From NCBI GenBank assembly GCA_000934455.1, contig KN884880.1, forward strand, positions 10,139 through 52,177: 42,039 nt of DNA, read 5' to 3'. A program made the position numbers and the translations under genes. Positions 11,201 through 24,400 of this stretch are shown piece after piece. The stretch is from Apostichopus parvimensis (lineage: Eukaryota > Echinodermata > Holothuroidea > Aspidochirotida > Stichopodidae). The notes under the pieces were generated by a model, which saw only the letters and a list, made by a program, of their open reading frames with translations, was not told where the DNA came from and did no database searches. Each line of letters opens with the position of its first letter. The first letter of the stretch is position 1.

Positions 11201-11706
11201 CTTTCAACTGAGAGCAGCTTGGTGACATCTTCTGTAGCTCATCAACATTTCCCTGCAATATCTTGTGAAGGCTACAGCACATCTATGTGGTAGTGACTCT
11301 TCTTAGACACAATCACAAAAATGTGTTTTGCTACTTTTAGTATCAGCTTTTAAGCAGTGTTATGTGTGTAACAACAACGAGCTTGAGAGGGCAGATGATG
11401 GGGATGTGGAGATGAAGACTGCAATGTCACTAGCTGAATTGTACAGATCGAACATGCATTAATTCTTCACATTTCACAAGGCTGAATGAGTTGCTGGCTA
11501 AACTCTTGATATGAAGCACAACCAGCTACTTACAGTTTGGTGTGTGCAACATAAACCTGGGAGACATATCAAAACTTAAATTTCAGGAAAACAAAGGAAA
11601 TGAAGAGAATCATACCCATACGGACTTCAATGTGAGCTGCAGCCACATTAGATCCATATCGAAAGTCATCCTCAATACTGCCCTGAAAGTCTGCTTTAGC
11701 ATCCAT
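7947..11706 (-). CDS. TMBIM4: Transmembrane BAX inhibitor motif-containing protein 4 (Lifeguard 4 / Golgi anti-apoptotic protein family)
   Basis: Five coding exons on the minus strand (11706-11616, 10644-10536, 10082-9977, 9319-9168, 8202-7947) join in frame with GT-AG introns to give 237 residues, the usual family length. Recognisable segments are the N-terminal [10 protein letters not shown], the first membrane entry F-L-R-K-V-F-S-I-L, the loop [28 protein letters not shown], and the terminal [14 protein letters not shown]. The last part is the hallmark of this BI-1 subfamily, with the conserved Asp residues (FDT and LDII) linked in the family to ion/pH behaviour. It is a multi-pass protein of about seven hydrophobic spans. 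Family members reside in Golgi/ER membranes and damp calcium release and apoptosis; the role here is inferred from homology. The ATG follows a short 5' UTR piece. Confidence 0.93.
8330..9060 (+). repeat. old dispersed repeat, several units, in TMBIM4 intron
   Basis: Repeating words 'gaagttcatccaagcttt', 'gttatc.tgttaacaa', 'ttgacctctgttgatctcaaatgagctttgacc', and 'ctcac.aaagtggatccaaatac' recur about every 150-200 bp (near 8330, 8527, 8750, 8862 and 9010). It is the same family as 5940-6260 and 41270-41660. Confidence 0.55.
9168..9319 (-). CDS. TMBIM4: TMBIM4 coding exon 4
   Basis: Acceptor atctttacag, donor GG|GTGAGT. It encodes [16 protein letters not shown] and [16 protein letters not shown], covering two spans and the S-K-R-D-F loop that marks this subfamily. 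Confidence 0.92.
9977..10082 (-). CDS. TMBIM4: TMBIM4 coding exon 3 (second transmembrane span)
   Basis: Acceptor ttttctcag, donor TTT|GTAAGT. It encodes [18 protein letters not shown] followed by the basic loop V-K-R-R-E-A-P-A-N and the start of the third span. Ends in phase 0. Confidence 0.9.
10536..10644 (-). CDS. TMBIM4: TMBIM4 coding exon 2 (first transmembrane span)
   Basis: Acceptor ttattttag, donor AAG|GTAAT. It encodes [13 protein letters not shown] through E-S-V-K-G-F-V-Q-T, a hydrophobic span followed by the lumenal loop conserved in Lifeguard proteins. Split codons at both ends join correctly to the neighbouring exons. Confidence 0.9.
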
Positions 11707-11737
11707 ATTTGTACAACACTGATGCTGTTTGCATAAG
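11616..11737 (-). CDS. TMBIM4: TMBIM4 exon with start codon
   Basis: The acceptor before 11737 (tttacatttcag) shows that a non-coding upstream exon exists. The ATG is at 11706, and 31 coding residues (the last split) run to the donor GTATGA. It encodes [18 protein letters not shown] and the N-terminal cytosolic tail. The upstream 5' UTR exon was not located with confidence. Confidence 0.85.
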
Positions 11738-14649
11738 CTGAAATGTAAAGATCAAAGGTACAATGATAGTTCATTATAAAAGCTGGAAAAAGACAAAAAA
11801 CATCTGTTTGAAAGATGAGCCATAAAAGCCATCTTGTCCTTGTTTGTTTTCAGATAGCCACCACGCCTTTCTGAACAACTTGCAACGAGCAATGAGAAAA
11901 CATTTGAACAGGGCTCTGTTAGTTGAACAACAAATATGCAAAAAGTAACATTAGACCAATCACAGTCTTCTGTTCACAGACACACCTGGTGTCAGGCTTG
12001 AGCCAAGGAATACTAAAGGAGTAAAAATGTTGCATATATGGCTGGAAATTACAGATGTTGCTGTTGGACAAGTTTTCTTTGTATGCTAATAGATTTTATT
12101 TTCTTTGTAAGTTTCCTTTCACTATTTCTTCAGTTGGTTGTTCGTTTACGTTGATGTACACGTTTCAAACTTTAACGTAAACAATTTATAATCTTTGCCG
12201 ACCAAATACCTGCTTTTGCCAGCAATATTTTTCAACTTGTACTTGAGAGTGTAGACGGTAAATTCTCTTCACTCCTTGAAGAGAAATTTATTTTACTGCC
12301 AAGACACCACCCACGAACATGGCTAGAGCCTCGTGCAATTTGGTACCTTCGAACACTTTGTCAGCCACTACTGAATTTATTGGACCAATCATATTATAAA
12401 GCAATTTTTTTACGATCTCCAATTGGTCATAATAGGGTTTACGCTCTGCCCTAATCTCTGACAATATAACATCTTAATAGCGTGAATTTGGGGGTAGAGC
12501 AATTGATTGTAGTTTCTCGGGAGGGGGTATTACTGTACAATAACATCTACATTTAGGAAGATTCTCCATCTGGGGTAATTTTTTTGTGTGTTAACCAACA
12601 AATTCTATTTTATCATCATTAGCAGGTAAACAGTAAGCAACCGACCGCGTAAACCATTCCTTAGTTAACAGAAATTCTTAGACGATTGTAGGTAAATGTT
12701 TACTTGTACTGTCATTATCAGAGTAGTTTTCTAGCTGACGAGACCATCGGGTGATCAGAATGACTGTGATTTTTTTCTGAACACGAACTTGAACTTCGTG
12801 AAGTACAATAAACACAAGACAAACGATACATTTATGTGATGTTAAAACTTTAAGAAAACATACCACTAACACATTTCTTTTCGACATTTTTACTTCAGTT
12901 AAGTAAACGTGGGTAATAAAAAGAGAGTCATGAAGACAGTAACATTTCTTGAATTTATTCTCCTTATTTTTTACTCTTTACTGCGAACGAACTAGACTTG
13001 GACCGCTGTTGGTAAAGCTTTAAAAATACGCATCTTAGCGATCGTGACACCTCCGGCAGAGATTTGGATGCTTCCAATGAAATTCGGGAGGGATAATAAA
13101 AAACTGTTTTTTAGCCAGATTCGGTCTTTTGGCTAGATAACACCGGTTTTGGGTTTTCCCAAAACTGTGCAAGCTCAACGGAGCGTGGGTTATGTCGCAA
13201 TCTGCATTTGCGAAGATGATGTCACATTCGGTATACATGTTTCTTTTATTCTGCTGAATGTCAATCACTATTTATATATAAAAGAAAAGATAAGCAAATC
13301 ACAGGACCTTTGCTAATGCCAGTCTAACTCAGACCTGTGCAGAAATTTTGAGCTGAAAGTTTAGCATTAGAATACCTTTTTGACTTCAAAACTGCTACAT
13401 TCTCAACATATGTTTTAAGGATGATAGACTAAAAAGTGATGAATAGTTTGTAAAAAAGATTTTGCTTTTTTGGTATCAATAATTCAAATACAAGACAGTA
13501 GCTGATGCAGTAAGCATTTGTCACGCAATAGCAATATAACAGAAGGATACTATTTTGGTCACCCAACAGAGGGATGAATAAGGAGTAGTGCTCTCACTAT
13601 ATATTCATCCTGTTGCTGTGCAAATATAGAAATGTACCATCCTATTCCCTGGAATCCAGATGAGTAAGGACTCACACTTGCACCATTCCCCCATAATTCC
13701 AGGCAAATAAGAAAACAGGCAGTCAGATAAGTAAGGCAAACTGCATTTATTCTTTTGTCTGGTTGCGTGACAAATTACATGCTCAATTTCCTTATTCCAA
13801 CAGCAGCTGACAAAGATGGGATTGCATGCAAACATTGCACACACAAATGACCTGTTATTTGCAATTGCAGATTAAAAGCTGATTAAGAGCAGTGGTTATT
13901 GTGATGGCACGTAATATTATGAGAACTGATTCTCACCACCATGTTTTGAATTGTGGATGTCTTTGATTTTATATTTCCCAAATGATGCCAACCTGTTACT
14001 CACCATACTGTTTAAAACAATGTTATATGTGTAATGATCGATTTGAACCCTAATTACTTGGCACTTCATCAACAAGTGTGTTTACTGTGTTACTCTTCAC
14101 CTTCTAAGTGCTGCACTCTGAATGCCAGGTGAATAGCCAAGATGTAGTATTTTTTAGGTAAGTGGCAATTGAGTAACAAAGATATTGCTGTCTTTACTGA
14201 AGTAAACACAAAGGATAATCAAAAGTCTTGGTAATGGATATGCTAAGGATTTTCTTTCTTCATTAAATATGTTACGTTTCATTCAGCATAAATTATCTGT
14301 TCTTAGCACTTCTCATAAAAAGTGTTGTGTCAAGATTTTCAGCCTTCACTAAGCATTAGGCGTTAGTTTGATCATGATATTATTATTATTATTATTGCGT
14401 TCATCTTCATGCTGAGATATTTCAAATATTTGTGTTAATTATCAGGATGGTTGGATTTTAAAACTTTTGACTCATTACCACTCTGTTCTCTTTTACATGA
14501 ACTGCAAAATACCCCATAACCTTGAAGCAACACCCTAAAAAGAGGTTGGCTACAGAGTTCATACAGGGAGTCATAAGCATTGAAATGCCCATTTTACCAT
14601 TGTTAAACTCAACCTGTAATCAAATGGTATACTCTAAAAACCAACCGGC
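11738..14649. other. intergenic / shared upstream region between TMBIM4 and RPN1
   Basis: This is the 5' side of both divergent genes. A minus-strand non-coding TMBIM4 exon should lie in it but I cannot fix it. A simple (ATT)n run lies near 14381-14397. The short minus-strand open frames at 13035-13268 and 13605-13844 have no splice or domain support. Confidence 0.4.
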
Positions 14650-14932
14650 NNNNNNNNNNNNNNNNNNNNNNNNNNNNNNNNNNNNNNNNNNNNNNNNNNN
14701 NNNNNNNNNNNNNNNNNNNNNNNNNNNNNNNNNNNNNNNNNNNNNNNNNNNNNNNNNNNNNNNNNNNNNNNNNNNNNNNNNNNNNNNNNNNNNNNNNNNN
14801 NNNNNNNNNNNNNNNNNNNNNNNNNNNNNNNNNNNNNNNNNNNNNNNNNNNNNNNNNNNNNNNNNNNNNNNNNNNNNNNNNNNNNNNNNNNNNNNNNNNN
14901 NNNNNNNNNNNNNNNNNNNNNNNNNNNNNNNN
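14650..14932. other. assembly gap (283 N)
   Basis: A run of unknown bases. Any element or exon in it is invisible. Confidence 0.99.
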
Positions 14933-14999
14933 ATTATCTAAGATATAAACCCTTTGGCATCCAGCCTCACCAAGACAAAAGTTGTCCGAGTCCTTGTTT

Positions 15000-15241
15000 T
15001 CCGAATCCTAAGTTAACTTATTGCTGATCTGTATTCTGAATCTGATACGGCTTTACGAGTACGTCCACACTTTCGTTTTGTTTTGGTTCCGCTGAATTCC
15101 TCTGACCCGTTCCGGAAGTGTCTAATAGGTCACACAACGCCGACGTGGCCTGAAACAAGCCTTTCGTAGCAGACGACTCTGCCTGACTGGACCGGGAAAG
15201 GCCATCGATTCTCAATCCGAACTCATCCTCTCATATCAATC
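15000..15241 (+). promoter_or_regulatory. CpG-richer RPN1 promoter-proximal / 5' UTR region
   Basis: The stretch just before the RPN1 start has many CpG dinucleotides (gtccgag, ccgaat, tacggctttacgag, cgccgacgtgg, ccgggaaagg), unlike the AT-rich surroundings. This suits a CpG-bearing promoter and 5' UTR of a housekeeping gene. No TATA box or start site can be fixed from sequence alone. Confidence 0.4.
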
Positions 15242-15490
15242 ATGAAAAAGCTTCTTTTTGCAATTGTGGTACTTACCACGCTTTATTCTAGCTGTATGAG
15301 TGAAAATAAAGTTACTATCAAGCCAGGTTTAGTCAACAAAAAGGTTGAAAGAAAAGTGGATATTTCCTCTCAGCTTGTTCAAATTTCTACATCCGTAACG
15401 GTGGAAAATACCGGTTCATCTGCTACCGATTCCTACGTTTTTGGACTTGACCCAGTAATGGAGGACACTTTAGCTTTTGCTGGTGCTAGC
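15242..15490 (+). CDS. RPN1: RPN1 exon 1 (signal peptide and start of lumenal domain)
   Basis: It starts with a basic-then-hydrophobic leader and ends A-F-A-G-A-S before GTAAGT. It contains the ribophorin N-terminal pattern [20 protein letters not shown], a beta-rich lumenal segment. Phase 0 at the donor. Confidence 0.92.
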
Positions 15491-18400
15491 GTAAGTCTGT
15501 TTTATTTTTATTTTTCATGTTTTATTTTGTTTAACTTGAAAACCTGAAGTATATATGGTGCCGTTCCAAAAATATGATAAACGTCCTTCATGTACGTACT
15601 GGTTTCACGAAATGGAATTGTTATTTGTACACAAGTTGTAACTTAGGCCTAGGCTAGTTGTAAAACTTACATAGTTGTTGTGTTACATAGAATCCAAAAG
15701 AACCCCTGTGTTTAGTTATGAAGTATCATTTCACACATATGTATAGTTAAACGTGCAAACATGAACTATCAATCATAACTTCTGTTTGTCATATGGCCTA
15801 ACAATGTAACACATCGTTTAAAAACCAGTGTAGTTCTATGTCTATGCAACTTGCTAGGCAGATAACTACAGTACAAGTGCAACTGGCTTTCACATTGCCC
15901 TTAGCATACAGGCTACAGTAAGCTATTTAACTCAACAGCTGGACAGTCAATCAATCAATCAGAAGACATTTATATAGCGCCAAAGTCAACAGAGACAGTG
16001 ATGAATCCTATGTCAAAAACCACATATACAGATAAACAAAATATTATAGTTTTAAGTTTAATGACTGTCTGGACTTTTGAGGTGAACAGAAAAAGTCTAA
16101 AACACTTATGAACAAAATGACTCCAAACTAAGCTTGGATGAACGTCATTGGCGTGTGCATCACCACAGTAAGTACATGAGGTATAATTTGTTTTTTTATG
16201 AACCTGGGGGATCATTTGTTGTCACTAGAAGTTAAAGTTTGAAAACCTTTCTGCAAACAACAAACATTGATGAATTTATATTTGGTACATACATCAGATC
16301 CACCTTAGTGAGTATCAGAACCCTTGTGTTTTCTAATCAAGGTCATCTTATGTCAAAGGAGGCTGGTATAAAGTTATGGATTTTTCTTTACTGTAGCAAA
16401 CAGAAGATGAAGAAGAAGATTCTGAAAAAGTTAGCTTAGCTCCAGTGAAAATTACTGGACAAAGGTGAGTAATGAGCATTGTTAACTTGTTGGTTGGTGA
16501 GTTGTCACAAATGTTCGGCAATATGAGTCGGTCAAAGGTCATTTAAGGTTCTAATTTGCAGAATTGTTAAGTATGTTTCAAATGGATTTCCTTACTAGTG
16601 CTTCCATCTACTTATACCACAGTTGAGAACAATCATCAAGGGTCCAAATAGAAGAATGATTCAAACCTGCCTCTCTCCTTGAGACCAGGAGTGATTTTTC
16701 TTACCAAGTTTTTCCCATCTCAAACTCGAAGTGGCAAAACCTCAACCTGTTTTTAAATAATTTCAGATCATGTTTAGTTCATTGCAGAAGTGATTAAACC
16801 ACCCACAAACTGTTAGAATCATGACATATTAGCCTTAGGATATCTACTCTGTAGGAGGTACAGTTGTAAACCATTATGGTTAATATATTGGAAATTGCTA
16901 AAATGTGCAAGACAGATTTACTTCTTTCTTTGTTGCCATTTCTCAAGGAAATGGGCACAAGGTAAATCTGACAATCATAACAGTTGGTACTTGTCTTTTA
17001 TTTCCTTGCTCTATATTAAATAAATATTGGTCATGTAATATGTTTGGAGAAATGTGAATATAGAGTAGAAAATAAGGCCAAAGGTCATATCAGTTCAAAG
17101 TAAAAATTGGGTTGAAATTTGGTTCATGTCATTGTCTATTTATAATGGTAAGCAAGCACATGTATATAGACAACATGAAATGGTTTTCACTTTAGGGTAT
17201 GTGACCTTCTGATGAATGTAACATGACACCATTAAAAGTCATTTGAGCGACAACTTCCCTGATGTTTTAGAACAGTTATTTATCATTTTCTCTATCAGTG
17301 GATCCTTCTTTGAGATCAAATTCCAGGAGCCATTGAAGGCAGGAAGCAGTGCTGACATCAAGTTTGAAGAAGTTTACATCAAGGCCCTTCGCCCATACCC
17401 AGCTCAGATCACCCAGAGTGAGAAGCAACTGGTTGAATTTTTTGGAAGTGTCTTGGTTTACTCTCCTTACAAATCTACCAGCCAAACCACCACAGTCAAG
17501 CTGGCCTCCAGTGAGATCGAGTCTCATACTAAAGTGAACCCTGTGTCAGTTGAAGATGATACTATCACTTATGGTCCATATGAAGACAAAGAAGCATTCA
17601 GCAAGGTAAGAAACCTACTTCATTTTATCAATTTGTCTTGGAGGTGCAGTGAAAGACCGATGTGTCAAGTAGTGATTACTTAGGACAAAAGCTATATGGT
17701 TTATGACGACAGTGGTCATATTTTTGGGGGGGAATGTGATATTGGCAGTAAGTAAAATATTCACAAAAGCAAGTACCTTTCATTCATTAATGACATCTGA
17801 CATTGGGGTTGGTGGAATAACTGGTTTGTTAGCTCAATTTGGTTTAAACATCCCTAGCTTCATCCAGCTTTTATGTGATTGTATTCCGCAAGTGAAGTTT
17901 GTTCCTGCTTTGTTGTAGTTAACTTAATTGGTTGGCCAGTTAGTATTGCAATATGTCGCTATTAGAGCTGGAACTCTCAGTTCTCCTGGTTCTGACTTAA
18001 TCCTTTCGACAAATTGACTGAGCAGTTAATCTACGTCAGTCAGGTAGTTGAGTGAAAGTTTTGTGAAAACTTTGACAATGAATCACAGACACAAAGCTTC
18101 CGGAATTTCTGGTTAAATTTGTAAAAGACAAAGAAACATCTCTGTTTGGCTTTTCTGAGTTATGATGCCATCCGTTCATGCCAGTTATTGAATTGGTTTC
18201 TCTTCCACTCTAGGAACAAGCTAAGATTCATTTTGAAAACAACAAACCATTCCTGACAGTAACCCACATGGAGAGGGTTATTGAAGTTTCACACTGGGGA
18301 AACATTGCAGTGGAAGAGACCTTTGATGTTTCCCACTCCGGCGCCAAGCTGAAAGGATCCTTCTCGAGATATGATTACCAAAGACAGCAAGATGGCTTCT

Positions 18401-21400
18401 CTTCTGTCAAATCTTTTACAGTGAGCAAAAGTTTCAAGATTCATGCTTCAAGTATTCTATAAATACCTTACTGATTTGTGAAACGCTAACTGTAAATATG
18501 AAAAGTGTGAAATGTGAGATTGTTACCTGGAACTCCAGCCATGTGGTGCATATGTCAGTCATTTCCTAAGCAATGTAACAATTGTGCCCTGTGCAATGTT
18601 AGTCAAAGGTGACCGATTTAGAAGTGACCTGTTCAGCATCTCTTGTCTGATAGTACACTGTAATTTAAAATGTGCTCCCTTCTCTCTACCCTTGGTTGTC
18701 TCGACGCATCCAATCTACAACAACCCCTTCACTAATCAAACACATTTGCTTCATAAAGTCTCTTTGTATAATTATCTTTCCATTCAGACCATCCTCCCAG
18801 CTGCTGCACAGGATGTCTATTATCGAGATGAGATTGGCAACATCTCCACCAGTAATCTTTTGGAGAGGGATGATCACGTTGAACTGGAACTCCGACCCAG
18901 GTTTCCTCTCTTCGGAGGCTGGAAGACTCACTATACCATGGGTTATAACCTTCCAAGCTATGAGTATCTTTTCAGCTCAGGTAAGAGTCAAAAGTGCAGA
19001 AGTGAAACTTTTAGAATTAATCATATATTGGAAAGAAATATGTTGGGTGTTATGATTTGCATAAAATAAGTCCAGAATATTTTGCCACAGATCTTTTCAA
19101 AAGTACTATTTCTTGACCAAAAAGGTTATTTTGTGTGGACTACAATAACAATGTAAATGTGAGAGGGTGAAAAATTCCTCCTTGACCACATGGGATAGTA
19201 GTTTTATGATTGGTTTGCAAAAGATTGTTGACAATGTAATGTTTTCATTGCCATTCTGTTACTGACTAAATATTCATAAAGGCCAGTGCCATATAAGATT
19301 TGACTCTTCACGTTTTCATGAGTTCATTCATGAGGGACAGACTTAAAAGCTGTGAACAACTTTCAATCTAAAACGTTTCTTAAAATCCTTCATAGTAAAT
19401 CAAAAACTTTCAAATGAATCTACGAAGCTACTACAACTACTAGCACTAATAAAAGCAAAGCGTGCAAACAAAGAATAGATGGGACACCTTGTAGCGGTGT
19501 GATAGATTAGTATGCAAGAGTTTTCTGTAGAAGGACGTTCAAGGCTAGGCTCTAGCCTTGTGCGATAGCAGGCACATATTTTGCACGTTGAAATTAAACT
19601 ACACGGCAAACAACACACGAATGTTGCACTGCAGAACAAGTGTATTACTGACAAGCAAACGTATGACTCTTAATCGAGCCGGTTCTTGCCAATTTTTAAC
19701 ACAGCACAGTGCTGGTGTAGCATTGTGAGAACCTACTTTTGCGATATTTGCTGACAAACTGCTTTAGTGTTGTTTTTAACAGGTTACGCTATTTGTCAAA
19801 GCAGACTATGTGTAGCGCTAGCTTGTTTTTCCCTGTTTACTAGTTATCCAAACTACATCATTTGTAATTGTACTGCACAACAGGTATTATAGTCCATGAA
19901 ACAGCATGTATAGGAATCACAACACAGTTTTTGGTTAAAAATTGATAGAGAAACCTGAATGTTCTGTGTTGGACTATCCTCAGTAGTGATGATATGTGTT
20001 TTGAACATTCACTTTTCTGACAAGCTAACTTTGGCTATTAATTAAGCCAATGTTGTGTTGATCATCAACAATTTTTAATTATAATATATTTCATACTCCT
20101 TGCTTGTAAACAAGTCATATTTTTGACTGTTTATAGCCTAAATGCTATCAATGGCTAATACAACAAGATTGCTAACAGCCAATTCCTGACATTGTCACAC
20201 TGTTTGGTTTATTGTACATAGCTGATATAGTTCTGATATGACCATTAAATATTGCAATGGCTAATACTACAAGATTGCTAACAGCCAATTCCTGACATTG
20301 TCACACTGTTTGGTTTATTGTTCATAGCTAAGGTAGTTTTGATATGACCAGTAAACAATCTAGCCCTAACTTATTTTCGTCTGATCTTAAATTGCTGGTC
20401 AGTTTGTCAACAGTGCATTCCTGTATAAATTAACAAAGATAAAGAATTCAACAAAATAAGTTATTACAGCTTTATAACCTTCTCAGTTAAAGTAGAGGGA
20501 TCCAGCCAGCCAACAATTTGCAGCATCCACAGAAATGTCAAAGTCTCTTTTATTAAAACTGTAAACATTTTTAGGGAATAGATTCAAGTAAAATGTGTAT
20601 AACTTAGTTCATGCTATGAATTTGCTTAACATTATATTTCTTAAGAATATTGTAATTATGTGTACAGAAAACCCTTTGCCATTTAACGTCAGTTTTTTGT
20701 GTGCAGGTTGGCCATTTTGTGTATTACTCTACCTTTCAGTTCTACAATAATGGCCAATTTCACTAATGTTTTTTTCTTTCCTTTCATTTTCTTACAGGTG
20801 ATAATTACATCCTGAAGATGCGATTCTTAGATCATGTTTTTGATGACATGGTTGTGGATGATTTGACTGTCAAGATTATCCTCCCTGAAGGATGCAAGTG
20901 AGTGCAAGAAACCTGAAGTAATGTACTTTATGCTCTTATGCAGGATTATTTCACAACTAAGTCATGAGAAAAGAATCTGATATTAAATGCACAACATTTT
21001 CTTCTTGGTTGTTGGAGATTTATTCAGTTTGAAATAAAGACTTCTTACCAATTAAAGAATTCTGACCGCACACCTCACATTCCCTAGACTTGAGGTTATT
21101 AGGTTAGGATGCCATGTTACTTGTCACCTAAGTGCTCTTTATTATTTATTGCAGCTTCACAGGTTATACTATTTCTTTTTCTATGTTCATGTCTCTGTTT
21201 ATAATTCCATTAGGCTGATCATACTTAATGAGAGAGTTTATGAGGAAAGACAAACTCACAATTACTTTAGCTAACAATGTAAGTAAAAAGAACTCAAATT
21301 TGATTTTATACCACCACACTTCTTACCTAGGAACGCTCGCCTTGATGCTCCCTTTGATGTTCGTCGCGATCCGGATGAGTTACACAAGACTTACCTGGAT

Positions 21401-24400
21401 ATTTCTGGCCGTATCGTGCTTATTGCCTATAAATCCAACCTCGTTGAGCAACATATTGATGACTTTGAGGTAAGCTTAATGTTCAGTCTTTTTCAAACAG
21501 TTGTATGTAGCACAAAATCAGCATTGTTATTCTGCATCCGGGACGCATTGTTTTAGCCAGGGACGGAAAATCTTCAAATTTGCATCCGTTTGGAGGACGC
21601 AACTTTTTTATTAGTAGAAACGATCTCCCAGTACACGCACTCACAACTAGGCCTATGCAAAATATAACAAACCACATTTTTGAAAGAATTTTTTCCACTC
21701 CTACAGATAATGGGGAATTTGTTTGAAAACAAATAAATCATAACAATCGACCTCAAGGTAAAAGGTTAACAACATTTCCCTTCCAGAGATGTTCACACTG
21801 AAAATAGTCCATGACGCTTCTCCATATTTCCTGTGATTTGATTGGCTAATAGTCCCTCACCCGTTGTCTGCAGACACTGCATCTGTAGTGCTCAGTGAAC
21901 ACATAGTATGCAACTACTTGTAACGTCACTTTTCCCTGTGTAGACATAGCAGAGTTTGTGGTATAGGCTATCATATGTCACATACAGTAGGTACGTTTCG
22001 ACAAGAGCTCATGGTACGAAGATGCGCTTGAATTGTTGCTGAGACTATCATGTAATATTTGACTCATTGTTTGGATCAGAAAATGTACGAGTTTGGACAA
22101 TGTATGAATTATGTGGGAAGTTAACATCTCTAATACTGAAAAGGATTTTTCATCTCAGAGAATGTTTGTTCTCTCCGCATTTAGAGTTGGTTGGTTGTCG
22201 CTGCAAGGTCAAAGCATGTAGCTACTACGTAGTTGGCGAGTTAGAAAGTTCAAGGGTGGTTGAAAGGGCAGGGAGGACCAAAAGAGGGGTGGGCCGCCCC
22301 TGTAAAACAGCGAAGCTGGGGCACTGGGCCATCTGCTCTACATATGCCTTATATATAGCTCATTGACACAGTATAGGCAGTGATAAGATTGCATCTTTAC
22401 AACAGCACTAGTAAAAGTAGGTCATACCACAAATGCAAATTGGTGTTATTATTCGGGATGCAATTTTTTTTTTTTACGGGACGCAAACATTTTAGGGGAC
22501 TTTTTTTCTCTGGTAACATTACTGCAGATTGTCAGAGTAGTTTTAGGCAAGGCAATGTGCATTGTCTACCAATCAACATAACTGCTGCAGATGTTGGGTA
22601 CTAGGCTGGTTGTCATTAAGTTTCTACTATATTGGGATTAACAGAGCCTGTCATATTACTGGTATAGTTCCAGTCTCTCTCCTATTTTATCGCCAATGTT
22701 TGGTGATAACATTTAGTTTTGGCAATGAGACTTGCTCTAGCAGTGGATTTCAATGCATCAAGGTGGTGGAAACAATATGAAGAGTTTAAATAATACGAAA
22801 AGCTACTTTATCAAGAGATAGAGTCGTTACATACTAACCCGGCTCGGCAAAAATTCAAATGTTTGGTACATTTATCTTACATTAGTCCTTTGACTGACAC
22901 ATGAGTATAATTTAATTCATACCAAATGACATCTGCATTGTAATCATGCTGAATGGTACTTTAATATTGTGAACAAGTAGTCATTGGTAATGTTAGAATG
23001 ATAGCAAGTATAACTTAAGTGTTAGTAATAATTTTGTTTTATTTTATAGAGTACCTCTATAGTTATGGTGTTTATATAATTATATTTCATTGTTTATTTG
23101 GCTTAAAATATTATTGGTTTATTTAGATGTTACCTGAAGAGTCAGTTGTTTACTACATTTTCCCAACCATGATACTCATGTATACATCTTGCTTTGGAAT
23201 TGTGCAAACTTGCTGTATCCAATTACACAACTTGACACATTCCTTTGGTACATGTTGGATTTGAGGTAGAGATGGTACATTACTTACATATACATTGTTT
23301 AATATGTCTTTTCCTCATTACAGCTTCACTATACATTCTCCAGAGTGCTCCTACTCCAGGAACCTCTGATGGTCGTCGTTGCATTCTTCATGGTCTTTTT
23401 GGTCATCATTGTCACTGTTCGTCTTGACTTTGCAATCACAAAGGTATGAAAAATAGTGTCACTTGTAGAACATTTAAGAAAAAGTAAATTTTTCCTAGAA
23501 ATGATATCTTTACTTTTATTACTATTAAGTGCAAGTTTGTTCACATAGGCAAAACTTTTCAAACATAACATTATAGCACAAGAGCCACTAGTTGTTGAGT
23601 TTGAAATATTTTTTTATTTATTGCTGAAGGCAGAAGGAATCTCATGGGATGGTGTATGTGACACTCAAGCTTGTAAACACTATAACTCTTACAGTACATC
23701 TCTGGTTGACTTAAAGGAACTACAAGAACCCCATTGAAAGTGGTAGTTGTTGAAGGTCATTTGAGGTCAAAATCTGAAAACCTTGTAACCAGGATTAAAC
23801 AAGAGATCTCAATCTATATCACGCGGCTGAACTTCATTCTTAGTATTTAGATACACCTTGATGTGTACAAAACATACAGTCTATTGAATTTGGTGGGAGG
23901 TCAAAAGTCATTGGAGGTTTATAAGCAAGTCAAATGTCTGAAAACGTTATGGACGTGATTATTGTACAATTAAAGCTTGGATGAAATTCAGTCATATTAC
24001 AGCAACTGTGTGAGAAACCTGTCATAGTCATAGCTCGTTTCTTTAATTGCTAAAATAATAATGCCATTGCTCACAGTTTTCATTCTTTTGTCTGAATTGT
24101 CAGGATGCTGCAAACGAATCTCGCCTTCGTTTGGCTGGAAAGGTGGAGGAAATTCTCTCCCTGCAGGGAAAGCGTCAGCGACTGTATCCTAACTACGATA
24201 CGGCCATCAACAAATTCAAATCCAACAAGGATAATGGAGGTGAGATTACAGTCATTATGTATTAAGAAATATTTGTTATCTTGTGAACTGTCTCAAGTGA
24301 GTCGGACAAGGTTGCTGAAGGAATACAATGATGTGAGATTCAACTTTCTTGAGCAACTTAACAGCAGTTTCATACACGATGTTGCATTTATGGCCAATAT

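Noticed and set aside
11034..11282. 82-aa minus-strand open frame in TMBIM4 intron 1
   Set aside because: No flanking splice sites in phase with TMBIM4 and no recognised domain; could be a decayed element but cannot be supported.
22067..22366. 99-aa open frame in RPN1 intron 7
   Set aside because: The equivalent region of the second copy (near 26030) carries indels that break it, so it is not under coding constraint.
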